64,000 nucleotides of DNA. Origin: DATFVA01 sp963815785 (GTDB lineage: Bacteria; Bacteroidota; Ignavibacteria; Ignavibacteriales; Ignavibacteriaceae). Positions 10,041 to 19,994 of the stretch are shown piece after piece. Every line of letters starts with the position of its first letter. The stretch's first letter is position 1. The position numbers and the translations under genes were made by a program. The stretch is from contig CAWFHZ010000010.1 of assembly GCA_963815785.1 (NCBI GenBank), forward strand, positions 1 through 64,000, in the 5' to 3' direction. Below the pieces are notes generated by a model. That model was not told where the DNA came from, ran no database searches, and worked only from the letters and a program-made list of their open reading frames with translations.

Positions 10041-12948
10041 TTAGGAAATATCAGTTTGCTTATGATATTGTGAGGGGAGAAGACCAAATTGTTTCTGAAA
10101 ACACTCTGCAAAATATGAAGGGTTATTAAATCCTGTTTCAAGTGCAATTTCAGAGATATTACCCGATTTTTTTTCAAGTAACTTCAGCGCTTTATTCAAC
10201 CTGATTATTTTTATAAAGTCATTAGGTGATTCACCGGTTAAGGAAACAAGTTTTTTATAAAGCAATTGCCGGCTAACAGCTAAATTCTCCGCCAGAAGTT
10301 CCACACCAAACGAATTATCAGATATATGTTCATTAATTATTTCAATAGTTTTTTGTAAAAACTTCTGATCAGCCGGGAGTACCGTTTTTTCTGATATCTC
10401 AAACAGACCGTACTTTTTAAAATATTCCTGGATTCTTTTTCTTTGTTCAAGAAGATTTTTAATTCTTGCTTTTAATTCGTCAGCTTCAAACGGTTTCATT
10501 ATATAATCGTCAGCTCCGGTTTCCAGCCCGCTAATTTTATCTTTAAGAGAGGCTTTTGCAGTTAATAAAATAACCGGTATATGGCTTGTCCTCGAATCAG
10601 ATTTTAGTGCACTGCATAATTGTATTCCGTCCATACTGGGCATCATAACATCGCTTATAATCAAATCGGGAATCAGATCAACCGCTTTGGTTAGTCCTTC
10701 CCTGCCATCAGATGCTTCAGTAATTAAATATAAACCACTTAATATTCTGCTTATATAATTTCGTACATCAGAATTGTCTTCAATAATTAATAATGATGGA
10801 CATTCTTTTGCGATAGAATCGTAATCTAATTTATTTTTCTCCGGGTTTTGAACCGGCTCAATTTCAGATAAGTCATCTTTATTATATTCCCGGATTTCCA
10901 CATTATCAGCGGCAGGAAAGTCATTCACAATTTCTTCAGGCTGCAGGTGTTCTTTACCCACAGGGAAAAATATTCTGAATACAGAGCCTTTCCCTTCTTC
11001 ACTTTCAACTGAAATACTTCCTTTATGAAGTTCAACTAATTCTTTTGTAAGTGATAAACCAACTCCAGTTCCCTCGTATTCTCTCGAGAGTCTGTTATCG
11101 ACCTGGTAGAAGCGGTCAAATATTTTATCCATTTGGTCCAGTGGAATTCCGATGCCGGTATCCTGTACCGATATTTCAACACCTTCTTTTTTTGTCAGAC
11201 CAGTAATTTCACTGTCATTTCGATTCCCGATGTAATCGGGAAGAGAAATCTTTTTTTCTTTAATTGTTGAAGATTCGTCTGAATTGATATACTCTGTATT
11301 ACAGCCTGCTCGTATTACTTTTACACTAACATTAACACAACCGCCTTCAGGAGTAAATTTTAGTGCGTTTGATAAAACATTACTGAGAATTTTATCCAGC
11401 ATATCTTTATCGATGTAAATTTTTATCACTTCCGATTCATAACTATACCGGAGTGAAATATTTTTTCGTTCTGCAAACGATTGAAATGAAGATATAGTGT
11501 CGCAAATAACCGGCACAACATTTTCTTTAGTTATTTTCAATTTCATTTTACCGGCTTCAATTCTTGATATATCCAGAAGCTGGTTTGCAAGCCGGTTTAA
11601 TTTTTTTGCGCTCCTGTTTATAAGATCTGCATCTTCTTTAATTTTATTATTCCGGGTTAACTCCATAATTTGTTTTGAGGGTCCCAGTATCAAAGTAAGC
11701 GGTGTTCTGAATTCGTGTGAGATGTTTGTGAAGAACCTGTTTTGCGACTGATGTGCTTCTTTTAAAAGATTTATGGTTTGTGAAAGTTCTTCATGTGCTT
11801 TCTTCAATTCAAAAGTCCGGTCTTCAACTTTTGATTCAAGGTTTTCTTTGTAATCGGTGATTGTTCTTAACACTAATGAATCATGGATTGAAACATTAAT
11901 GATTGGCAGTAAATAATTCAGCAGATCATTTACCTCAGCAGTATCGGTATCGATTTTAGGATAAATAATCAGTTCTCCTGTTAATTCTTTATCGATTATA
12001 ATCTGATGTCTGACCGGGTTCAGATTTAATCCATCGGCTCCACTTGAAACTTCGACATCAAGATTATTTCCATCAAGGTCTTTGAATAGCTTTATCCTTG
12101 CTGAAGAAAAATCTGCATCAGTTACTAATGCATTGGTTATTGCACGCAAAGTTTTTTTAATATCAAGACTCTGCCGTATTGATTTAGTAATATCGTGTGC
12201 TGTTTTAAGCTGAGTGGTTTGTTTCTGTAAAAGTTTTTTTGATTCTTCCAATTTATTATATTGGCTCAATAATTCTTCATGTGAATCGGTCAAATCAAAG
12301 AAAGCCTTTCTGATATTAAATAACCAATGTATCCATTTTTTTAATTTTTGTGAGTAATGACCCTCTTTCTTCCAGGATAACATCGAAAATCCCTCCATTA
12401 TGAATCTATTGTAAGATCAACTTTGAAGTCTTTTATGGCCAATTTGACTGCCAACTTGATCCCATACTCCTTTACTAATATAAAAAAATTCCGGACATAG
12501 CTCATAACCATCATCAAGATATGCTGTTGACTCTGACATTATTCTTATCAATAAAATCATTTGATTGATTTATACAGGTAAACATCAATATGCAGTACTT
12601 TGAATAATATTGTTCTTCAATATTTTTCCGAATCTACCTGAAGAAAAAAAGACAAAAGCGAATAAAATTCCTTCAACTAGTAAGATCCACTTTTAACAAA
12701 GTTCTCCTCCCATTCTTTCAAACTCTGAATGGAGTAAAATATGGTCTTGAGTTTGAAATAATTTTACACCACACCGACCATTCGATACGCTCATGTTTGT
12801 TTAATAAATAAGGAAGATCGTAGTGAACTCCATAAAGCAATCTGTTTATGTCTATATTTTTTTCCTTTGTAGCATTAAAAACTGGTATCAATGCTTTGCA
12901 GGAGACTTCTTTCTTTATGTTATTTTTATTTTCAGACATCGGGGACAA
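10041..12948 (-). CDS. Hybrid histidine kinase / AraC-type response regulator with a broken N-terminal sensory domain
   Basis: The intact 785-residue part (10041-12398) has a coiled coil and GAF-like region (residues 35-190), HisKA with the phosphorylated His near 228 (FFTNISHEFRTPL), HATPase (NALKF, DTGIGIP, GTGVGLSL), a receiver domain with phospho-acceptor Asp near 583 (LIISDVMMPSMDG), and a C-terminal AraC helix-turn-helix (685-780). The gene really appears to begin at 12948. Residues such as KALIPVFNATKEKNIDI and LLYGVHYDLPYLLNKHERI, then in other frames DDGYELCPEFFYISKGV (about 12460-12510) and GGIFDVILEERGS (about 12370-12410), form the N-terminal sensory module that precedes some PAS/GAF kinases. 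That segment has at least three frame changes. It is a cytoplasmic all-in-one sensor and transcription factor with no membrane segment. Its target is unknown; the flanking T9SS genes are candidates. Confidence 0.8.
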
Positions 12949-13423
12949 TACATTTATGAAAAAGAAATTATACTATAATCATTTTTAGCTCAATTCTGCT
13001 GCTAAAACAGATTCCGAATTAATTGTCCGGGTGAAATATGAATATATAATTGCGGATGTAAACTGGTCGATGCTCAGTTATCGCAATTAGTTGAATCCTG
13101 TCCGAATGATATTGGAAATGATAAGAAGAAAAGCCGTATCCCTCAAATATATTTTCCTGCTGACTCATATTTCCCCAGAAAATTAACTAAAAACCCGGTT
13201 TTGACAGTAGAGGAAAAAGGATGAAATAATGTACAAATATTTTTTAATTGAATCCAATAGATTTCATCAATTATTTGTTACCACGTGGGCTCAAGTGAAA
13301 TGATCTGTAAAACGAATTCTTAAAAGGCTGATAAAACTTTTCTGCTCAGGCATTTATATTGTAATAATTTACCAAATAAGCTAACTTCAAAACGGGTTTT
13401 ACTACTATGAAATAATTCTTTTT
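12949..13423. other. 475-base gap with a possible decayed coding stretch
   Basis: No intact gene is seen. From about 13030 to 13227 the + strand has an open stretch with protein-like composition (LVESCPNDIGND, IPQIYFPADSYFPRK), ending in TGA, but with no start and a likely frame change. It is not recognisable as a family. The last 85 bases hold copy 1 of a repeat that recurs after the next gene. Confidence 0.35.
13331..13416 (+). repeat. Upstream element, copy 1 of a diverged direct repeat
   Basis: Contains TTTCTGCTCAGG, an AT-rich middle and CTTCAAAAC, ending at GAAATAAT just ahead of the propeller lipoprotein gene. A diverged copy occurs at 14473-14552, after that gene and ahead of the next propeller gene. 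It may carry a promoter. Confidence 0.6.
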
Positions 13424-14398
13424 ATGAAAACTGTTCTTCACACATTATTGATCTGTTTAGTCCTGATACTAACCGGGTGTTCAGAACCGGGCAATGCTGT
13501 AAGTCCGGTAATTAGGACTCCTGCCGATATTTACTGGATTCCTCTCGGGCTCGACAGTAATATGGTTGTTTCTGTTTTTGAGACTTATAACGGAAATATT
13601 CTTGCTGGTACAAATTATGGTTTATTTATATCGCCTGATTCGGGATCAACGTGGCGGAGTGTAACCCAATCTATTTCAACTTCCATTGTTACAGGTTTTG
13701 CCAATTACCAAAACAATACTATTCTTGCCTGCACTTCCGGCAAAGGTGTTTTTATTTCCTCGGATGACGGAAACAACTGGTTAAATTCCGGGCTGCAAAA
13801 TATTTACATCTCCGCTCTAGCCGTCAATAATTCAGGTAAAATATTTGCAGCTACGCGCGGTAACGGAATTTTTATCAGCGACAGTATTAATGGAAACTGG
13901 GAGCCTGCAAATCCGGATTTTAATGCGCAGATTTTTTCATCACTACTGATAACTAAAAATAATATAATTTTTGCGGGGGGAACAGGTGTTTACCGGTCTG
14001 ATGATAACGGCAGTCACTGGAGCTTAAAAAATAAAGGACTGGGATACTGGTCGGTACAATCGTTAATTACTGATGCAACCGGCAACATTTATGCAGGTAC
14101 AGATAACGGCGGATTTTTCTGTTCAGCAGATTACGGCGAGAACTGGACAAAGTTAAATGAAGGTTTAACCAATACAGAAATAAACTGTCTTGCTAAAAAC
14201 AGCGCGGGACATATTTTTGCAGGAACCTGGCGAGGCGGAGTTTTCCGTTCAGTCAATAATGGGCACAACTGGACTGCGGTTGATTCCGGTTTAACTGTGT
14301 TAGAAGTAAGCTCACTGCTGGTAACAAAAGATGATATTCTTTTTGCTGGAGCTTTTAAAGGGATTTTTAGGACTGTTTTATCTACTATAAGTAAGTAA
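13424..14398 (+). CDS. Propeller-repeat (BNR-like) lipoprotein
   Basis: This 324-residue protein starts with a lipoprotein signal peptide whose lipobox is LTGC, with the Cys at about residue 19, so it should be membrane-anchored. The rest is seven or so blades of about 42 residues with the pattern GNILAGTNYGLFISPDSGST and GIFISDSINGNWEPA, the same fold as its T9SS-exported neighbours. It lacks the T9SS tail, so it is anchored by lipid instead. The last 290 bases are copied at 17039-17328. The start ATG follows an AT-rich leader with no strong ribosome site. The function is not known; propellers of this kind usually bind ligands or other proteins at the cell surface. Confidence 0.75.
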   Translation: MKTVLHTLLICLVLILTGCSEPGNAVSPVIRTPADIYWIPLGLDSNMVVSVFETYNGNILAGTNYGLFISPDSGSTWRSVTQSISTSIVTGFANYQNNTILACTSGKGVFISSDDGNNWLNSGLQNIYISALAVNNSGKIFAATRGNGIFISDSINGNWEPANPDFNAQIFSSLLITKNNIIFAGGTGVYRSDDNGSHWSLKNKGLGYWSVQSLITDATGNIYAGTDNGGFFCSADYGENWTKLNEGLTNTEINCLAKNSAGHIFAGTWRGGVFRSVNNGHNWTAVDSGLTVLEVSSLLVTKDDILFAGAFKGIFRTVLSTISK

Positions 14399-14472
14399 AT
14401 TTATCAATTATTTCCAACTCTGCTAATTCAAACAAATGACTTGTTAAATAAATCATTATGAGGATCAGACAA

Positions 14473-14552
14473 CCTTTCTGCTCAGGATTTACATTTTAAT
14501 AATGTACCAGAAAAGCTGGCTTCAAAACATATTTTAATTCTGCTGAAATAAT
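14473..14552 (+). repeat. Upstream element, copy 2 of the diverged direct repeat
   Basis: Matches 13331-13416 over about 80 bases with scattered changes (CTTTCTGCTCAGG ... GCTGGCTTCAAAAC ... GAAATAAT). The rest of the 14399-14914 gap shows no other recognisable element apart from a doubtful small ORF. Confidence 0.6.
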
Positions 14553-14652
14553 ATTGTAAATGTATACAGCTTATAGCTGATTACTTTTTGTCTATTTATC
14601 TATCTAATTGATATTGGCAATAGAAGTATATAAGTTTCCTTTACTGATTAAA

Positions 14653-14862
14653 TCATTTTTTAGGGAGAAAAAATGATTCCTTCTCAAAGTTCTTTATGAA
14701 TCGTTCTAATATAGTTTCTTCATTAACGAGCTTTAATTTTGCACGCCGGATTATAATTCTCAAAATATCCAATGCTTTTTTGATCGAATACCTTTCAATA
14801 CAAAATCCTTTGGTACAAAGGATGAATAATTTGATCTTCGCAGTTAGTACGCTTCTGTTCAT
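14653..14862 (-). CDS. Doubtful small hypothetical ORF
   Basis: 69 residues, basic and helical (SIKKALDILRIIIRRAKLKL, ETILERFIKNFEKE). No family is recognised, no ribosome site precedes the ATG, and it lies in an intergenic region on the strand opposite to its neighbours. It could be a fragment of an older gene or chance. Confidence 0.2.
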   Translation of the reverse strand: MNRSVLTAKIKLFILCTKGFCIERYSIKKALDILRIIIRRAKLKLVNEETILERFIKNFEKESFFLPKK

Positions 14863-14914
14863 GTAATTGATATTATAATTATGTCCTATTCCTAAATAAT
14901 TTGGAAGAATTAAA

Positions 14915-16969
14915 ATGAAAAAAATATTTACAGTTTTGATGTGTGTTCTTACTTTTGCATTATTTTCGTTTGCGCAAAACGGATGGGAAAAATTAAAAGG
15001 TCCTTATGCAGAGCAAGTAAATAGTGTTGCGACAGGAAATTCCGTAGTAATTGCCGGTACTTCTGAGGGTTTTTATCGTTCTACTGATGACGGACTTACA
15101 TGGAGTGAAGCAAACAATGGTTACTGGGGGATTAACGTTTTTACAGTTAGTTATTTAAATGGATTTTTTTTCGCAGGAGTTCAGCAAATTTCCGGACCCG
15201 CGTTATTATTTCGCTCAGACGATAACGGCGAAACATGGTCTCAAATTAACATTGTTGATTTAACAGACATTATAATCCGTTCATTTTGCAAGAATGATAA
15301 CTATATATTCGTTGGAAGTTTAAATAAAGTATTTCGTTCTTCTGATAATGGATTGCATTGGACACAGACCAGTTATAATATTTGGCCTGTAACCTCTATA
15401 AAATGTGTCGGAAATAATTTATTTGTTGGAACAGACGGAGGTGAGATATGCTTATCCACAGATAATGGAGATGAGTGGACCACATTAGGAGGGCCCCATG
15501 GTTATGCCTATGATCTTGCTGTTTTTAACGGTGATCTTATCGTATCATTTGGTACTATTGTTTATAAATACTCACTTACTAACTCACAGTGGACTACACT
15601 ATTTGAATCTACGGCTATATCGTATTTTTTTGATTTAGAAACTAATGGATCGAATATTTACTATGGCACTTTACATGGTTTATATATATCGAGTGATGGG
15701 GGAGCCACCTGGGATAACCTTGGGCTTAATACGGCTGAGATAATTTCAATTGGAATTTCAAACGGAAATATAATTACCGGATGCCGTGATATCGGGATTT
15801 TTATTTCCACAAATAACGGAAGCAGTTGGCTGGAAACCGGAATACTTGCCAATATATATGTTGATGCCATTGGTATTGATGGTGATAATCTTTTTGTGAA
15901 TAGTAACTCAGATGGAGTTTTCACTTCAAGAAATTTAGGCGATAGTTTTGTCGATTATAATAATCTTGATCGAAGCTATGTATATTGTTTCCACTTTTCG
16001 GATTCTAATGTTTACGTCGGAACAAGCTCAGGCGGAGTTTTTAAGTCGACAGATGATGGCCATACTTGGACTCAAATAGGTCTGGCGAATAAAAACATAA
16101 ACAATATTGTTGAAAATAAATCTTATCTCTTTGCCGGAACAAGCAGTGGTATGTTTCGAACTTCCAACGATGGGGCAACCTGGCAGCAAGTTAATTCTGG
16201 TTTAACTGATCTTGGTATAAATGCAGTAACTACTATCGATTCCATTATCTTTGTCGGAACAAATTCAGGTACTTTCCGTTCAACAAACAATGGAACCAGT
16301 TGGACAACTTATGGGTTAGTGGATACTGCAGTAATATCACTGGTATCTATGGACACTAATCTATTTGCAGGAACTTCAAATGGCGTATTTATTTCTACGG
16401 AAACTAATCCAACCTGGCAGCAATCTGCTTTTCAAGATACTCTTATTCGAAGGTTTGCTAATACAACATCAAAATTATTTGCTATGACTTCTTCAGATTT
16501 ATTTTATTCGGATAATTATGGCAATACCTGGATAAAAATTAAAGAAGATGGTCTGTCAAACACTGCTTTCCATAGCCTTGCTTTAAATGATTCTCTGATT
16601 TTTCTCGGAACCGAGGGAGATGGAATTTGGAAGAGTAAATTATCTGACCTCATCACAAGCTCCGGCGAAACAAAAGATTTAATAGTCAAAGATTTTAAGC
16701 TATATCAAAATTATCCAAATCCGTTTAATCCGAGCACAAAAATTAGCTATGCTTTACCATCTATGAGCAAAGTAGTAATAAAGATTTACAATCTACTCGG
16801 TCAGGAAATTACAACCTTGCTTAACTCAACCGAATCAGCGGGCTATAAAGAAATAATTTTTAATGCAAATAATTTAGCATCAGGAATTTATTTTTACAGG
16901 ATTGTTGCGACTTCCGCAGATGGCAGAAATATTTTTGCTGAGACAAAGAAGTTGATACTAATGAAATAA
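14915..16969 (+). CDS. Large BNR/propeller-repeat protein with T9SS type A sorting domain
   Basis: A 684-residue secreted protein, intact in one frame. It has a signal peptide (MKKIFTVLMCVLTFALFSFAQ). About thirteen blades follow with the Asp-box-like signature GFYRSTDDGLTW, VFRSSDNGLHW, VFKSTDDGHTW and MFRTSNDGATW, spaced about 42 residues apart, enough for two propellers. The T9SS type A tail is at about 600-684 (QNYPNPFNPSTKISYALP ... ETKKLILMK). A ribosome site (TTGGAAG) stands ahead of the ATG. It is flanked by the propeller lipoprotein and by a copied 3' fragment of that gene, so it may have been inserted or duplicated within a propeller array. Cell-surface ligand binding is likely; no catalytic site is seen. 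Confidence 0.88.
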   Translation: MKKIFTVLMCVLTFALFSFAQNGWEKLKGPYAEQVNSVATGNSVVIAGTSEGFYRSTDDGLTWSEANNGYWGINVFTVSYLNGFFFAGVQQISGPALLFRSDDNGETWSQINIVDLTDIIIRSFCKNDNYIFVGSLNKVFRSSDNGLHWTQTSYNIWPVTSIKCVGNNLFVGTDGGEICLSTDNGDEWTTLGGPHGYAYDLAVFNGDLIVSFGTIVYKYSLTNSQWTTLFESTAISYFFDLETNGSNIYYGTLHGLYISSDGGATWDNLGLNTAEIISIGISNGNIITGCRDIGIFISTNNGSSWLETGILANIYVDAIGIDGDNLFVNSNSDGVFTSRNLGDSFVDYNNLDRSYVYCFHFSDSNVYVGTSSGGVFKSTDDGHTWTQIGLANKNINNIVENKSYLFAGTSSGMFRTSNDGATWQQVNSGLTDLGINAVTTIDSIIFVGTNSGTFRSTNNGTSWTTYGLVDTAVISLVSMDTNLFAGTSNGVFISTETNPTWQQSAFQDTLIRRFANTTSKLFAMTSSDLFYSDNYGNTWIKIKEDGLSNTAFHSLALNDSLIFLGTEGDGIWKSKLSDLITSSGETKDLIVKDFKLYQNYPNPFNPSTKISYALPSMSKVVIKIYNLLGQEITTLLNSTESAGYKEIIFNANNLASGIYFYRIVATSADGRNIFAETKKLILMK

Positions 16970-17038
16970 AATATATGCATACTAAAATGTTTTAGAAGCA
17001 ATAACCTTAAAAATATCATTTTGCTTGGACTGGAAACA

Positions 17039-17328
17039 GCGGATTTTTCCGTTCAACAGATTACGGCGAGAAATGGACAAAGTTAAATGAAGGTTTAACC
17101 AATACAGAAATAACCTGTCTTGTTAAAAACAGCGCGGGACATATTTTTGCAGGAACCTGGCGGGGCGGAGTTTTCCGTTCAGTCAATAATGGGCACAACT
17201 GGACTGCGGCTGATTCGGGTTTAACTATGTTAGAAGTAAGCTCACTGCTGGTAACAAAAAATGATATCCTTTTTGCTGGAACTTTTAAAGGAGTGTTTAG
17301 GAGGGTTATATCTGCTAAGGGTAAGTAA
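17039..17328 (+). pseudogene. Duplicated 3' fragment of the propeller lipoprotein gene
   Basis: About 290 bases that match 14109-14398 with few substitutions, from GCGGATTTTT to the stop codon, including the blades IFAGTWRGGVFRSVNNGHNW. There is no start codon and no upstream part. The remnant lies just after the large propeller gene, so the two copies of this 3' end flank 14.4-17.0 kb. Confidence 0.85.
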
Positions 17329-17338
17329 ATTTAATATC

Positions 17339-18199
17339 TCATTTAAGAATATGATTTAAAGAATCCACTACAATTATTTTTTGATTAATTGATAATTCTT
17401 TATTATATAAAAATGCAGACAATCTGTATGAAGTAGTTCTTAATGGAAAGATCTTTTTAGACCCAACAAATGGCACCATTCCAATCTTATTATTAATAAT
17501 TATACTGTCTGAATGAGAAACTTGCCAAATTAGATCTGCTGAACTACCAATTTTAATTTGCGGAGGGATAATTTCAAATTTATCAATACTTGGAATTTCA
17601 ATGTTTGAATTAACTTTAGTAAAAATACCTAAGTTTATTAATAGCACGACCACACCTGTGAGTGCAATTATAATTGTTCCAATCGCTGTAATCATTCCAT
17701 TTTTTGTACTCCAAAAACTCTCACGTTTTTTATTTTGCAATGCATTTCGATTATGTTTTTCAATTAAATGCTTCATCTGTTTTAATTTAATATTCTTAAT
17801 CTCATTGAAATGAGATCTCAAATTCGATGATTGAATTGTCGATATTCCAGCTCTATACATTCCTGTTGCATGCATTAATTGTGTAAGTGAATTATTGGTA
17901 AATCTATATTGTGAATCTATAAACTCGGATAATTCTCGATTTAATTCATTTTCAGTTTTAGCATCAAGTCTTTCATCTTCAGGGAAAGATTCTAAGAATG
18001 CGTTAATTAAATACTCCGCTTTTACTTTGAGATGTTTTTTATAAACATCACTATGAGCTTTTAAATGCATACCTGAATGCCCTGCATTCCTCTGCGAGAA
18101 ATCTTCCATAATCTTTTGAATTTCAACCGATTGCTCTGTTTCGATATCAGAAAACTTAACTTTATAAATATCAAAAGCTTTATTTTTATTAAAACTCAT
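17339..18199 (-). CDS. Hypothetical membrane-anchored protein with helical N-terminus and Ig-like C-terminus
   Basis: 286 residues. Residues 1-165 are hydrophilic and helical (cytoplasmic). One strong membrane span lies at about 172-192 (MITAIGTIIIALTGVVVLLI). Residues 205-286 look like a small Ig/PKD-like domain: IPSIDKFEIIPPQIKIGSSA, then DLIWQVSHSDSIIINN, then TTSYRL, a pattern common in bacterial proteins where it follows strands of a beta sandwich. With no signal peptide and one span, the C-terminal domain would face the periplasm. No known family name is assigned. It stands alone on the reverse strand and its 3' end nearly touches the duplicated propeller fragment. Confidence 0.6.
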   Translation of the reverse strand: MSFNKNKAFDIYKVKFSDIETEQSVEIQKIMEDFSQRNAGHSGMHLKAHSDVYKKHLKVKAEYLINAFLESFPEDERLDAKTENELNRELSEFIDSQYRFTNNSLTQLMHATGMYRAGISTIQSSNLRSHFNEIKNIKLKQMKHLIEKHNRNALQNKKRESFWSTKNGMITAIGTIIIALTGVVVLLINLGIFTKVNSNIEIPSIDKFEIIPPQIKIGSSADLIWQVSHSDSIIINNKIGMVPFVGSKKIFPLRTTSYRLSAFLYNKELSINQKIIVVDSLNHILK

Positions 18200-18594
18200 A
18201 TTATCAATCTATTTTAGTTGTTATTTAAGACTTAATATTGAATTTGTTTTCAAATGGATTATGTAATTCAAAAATTTTCTTCGCGGGTTCTTTAGAGAAG
18301 CTCAGCATTACCGTCACCCCGCCCTGCTTACTACCATTTACTATTTTGTTTGGTGTAACTTAAATCAATTCAATTAAAGTGGCAATAGAAAACTCGCATA
18401 CTCCTGTTTTATTGAATAGAGGTAAGAGTGTCTGGATTAATAATGGTTGCTGCTTCTTTTTAACAGCGAAGTTTTATTCCCAAGGAAATATCTCTCGCTA
18501 AATAAATAGATTCACATCACAAAATATTTCAACGTTGAACCCTTTACAAACAAAATATGTCTAATGAATAGAAATAATAATTAAGGAGATCAAA
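18200..18594. other. 395-base gap
   Basis: No gene is seen. At about 18285-18325 the reverse strand reads VTVMLSFSKEPAKK, the translation pattern of a well-known intergenic palindrome type (GTCACCCTGAGC...), here degraded. Upstream of 18595 a ribosome site (AAGGAG) belongs to the next gene. Confidence 0.4.
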
Positions 18595-18822
18595 ATGTTT
18601 CATAGCTGGGTTTGGAACGGTGGTATGTGGTTCGGCTGGATTTTCTGGCTGGTGATTATTGGACTTATTGTCTGGCTTCTTATAAATCAATCAGGATTAA
18701 ACAGGAGCCGGGAATATATAAATCCTCATATTGAATCACCTATTGATATACTTAAAAAGCGATACGCAAAAGGAGAAATAAACAAAGATCAGTTTGATCA
18801 GATGAAGAAGGACCTGGTATAG
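18595..18822 (+). CDS. SHOCT domain membrane protein
   Basis: 75 residues: one membrane span at about residues 12-32 (WFGWIFWLVIIGLIVWLLI), then a short link and a C-terminal SHOCT motif (PIDILKKRYAKGEINKDQFD). SHOCT is a short oligomerisation-type helix pair found at the end of many small bacterial membrane proteins. The start is supported by AAGGAG eight bases upstream. The role is unknown. Confidence 0.85.
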   Translation: MFHSWVWNGGMWFGWIFWLVIIGLIVWLLINQSGLNRSREYINPHIESPIDILKKRYAKGEINKDQFDQMKKDLV

Positions 18823-18885
18823 AACAAATCTGGTATCAATGTGGTATTTTTAGTTCAAATATTCTAATAAATCTTTGGTAAAGAA

Positions 18886-19948
18886 TTGAGTGAATTATTT
18901 TCATCGTTAAAAATCAGGGGGATAGAATTTAAGAACAGGATTGCAGTCTCACCGATGTGTCAGTATTCCAGTGAAAATGGAATGCCGAATGACTGGCACT
19001 TCGTACATCTCGGAAGCCGTGCTGTTGGCGGAGCTGCATTAGTAATGACAGAAGCTACAGCTGTCTCACCGGAGGGAAGAATTTCTCCTGATGATGCGGG
19101 AATATGGAGCGACAAACATGCAGAAGCTTATCAAAGAATAACAAAGTTCATTTCTTCACAAAAGTGTGTTCCGGGAATACAACTTGCTCACGCAGGAAGA
19201 AAAGCATCAACTTATTCACCCTGGAAAGGAAAAGGTAAAGTAGAACCTGGAGATGGAGGCTGGCAGACAATTGCACCGTCCGCAATTCCTTTTACTGATA
19301 ATTTCCCTAATCCGAACAGAAATGACAAAAGAAGATATTCAGGTTGTAATCAATCAATTTAAAGTGGCTGCAGAAAGAAGTTTGCAAGCCGGATTTAAAA
19401 TGATTGAACTTCATTTTGCGCACGGATATTTGGCTCACGAATTCTTTTCACCACTTTCAAATCATCGTAAAGATGAATATGGCGGCAGCCTTGAAAACAG
19501 GTGTCGTTTTGCCCTGGAGGTAACAAAAGCTGTACGAGAAATTGTTCCGGAAAATCTTCCATTATTTGTTCGTATTTCAGCGAGTGATTGGGTTGAAGGC
19601 GGATGGGACATAAAAGGATCAGTTCAGCTGTCTAGATGGTTAAAAGAGGCAGGAGCTGATTTAATAGATTGCTCATCAGGCGGAAATACAGCCACAGCAA
19701 AAATTCCTGCTACTCCCGGTTACCAGGTTCCTTTTGCAGAGAAGATTAAAAAAGAAGCAAGAATTCTTACAGGTGCAGTTGGTTTAATTACATCCCCGGT
19801 TCAGGCTGAAAGTATTATTAAAAACGGGCAGGCTGATATTGTCATACTTGGAAGAGAGATGTTAAGAAATCCTTACTGGCCTCTAAAGGCTGCAAAAGAT
19901 TTAAATGTAGATGTTGAATGGCCTGTTCAGTACACAAGAGCTAAATAA
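18886..19948 (+). CDS. NADH:flavin oxidoreductase, old yellow enzyme family (YqjM-like), one frame break
   Basis: About 353 residues if one base change near 19320 is bridged, the normal length of the YqjM/OYE group. The first part has the TIM-barrel N-terminus KIRGIEFKNRIAVSPMCQYS, with the Cys typical of the thermophilic-like OYE branch, then HLGSRAVGGAALVMTEATAV and the substrate-binding IQLAHAGRKAS. The second part starts at MTKEDIQVVINQFKVAAERS and continues with IELHFAHGYLAHEFFSPLSN and DEYGGSLENRCRFALEV. It ends in the FMN phosphate-binding VGLITSP and VILGREMLRNPYW. The break lies in AGAAATGAC, where one A fewer restores the frame. These FMN enzymes reduce activated alkenes or enones with NAD(P)H. 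The start is TTG; no upstream ATG fits. Confidence 0.88.
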
Positions 19949-19994
19949 TAATTAATAATTATCAATTAAAAATTAACAATGAAGAGAAATTAAA

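Noticed and set aside
18285..18325. Short reverse-strand peptide VTVMLSFSKEPAKK as a small gene
   Set aside because: This is the known translation of a common intergenic palindrome type, and there is no start codon.
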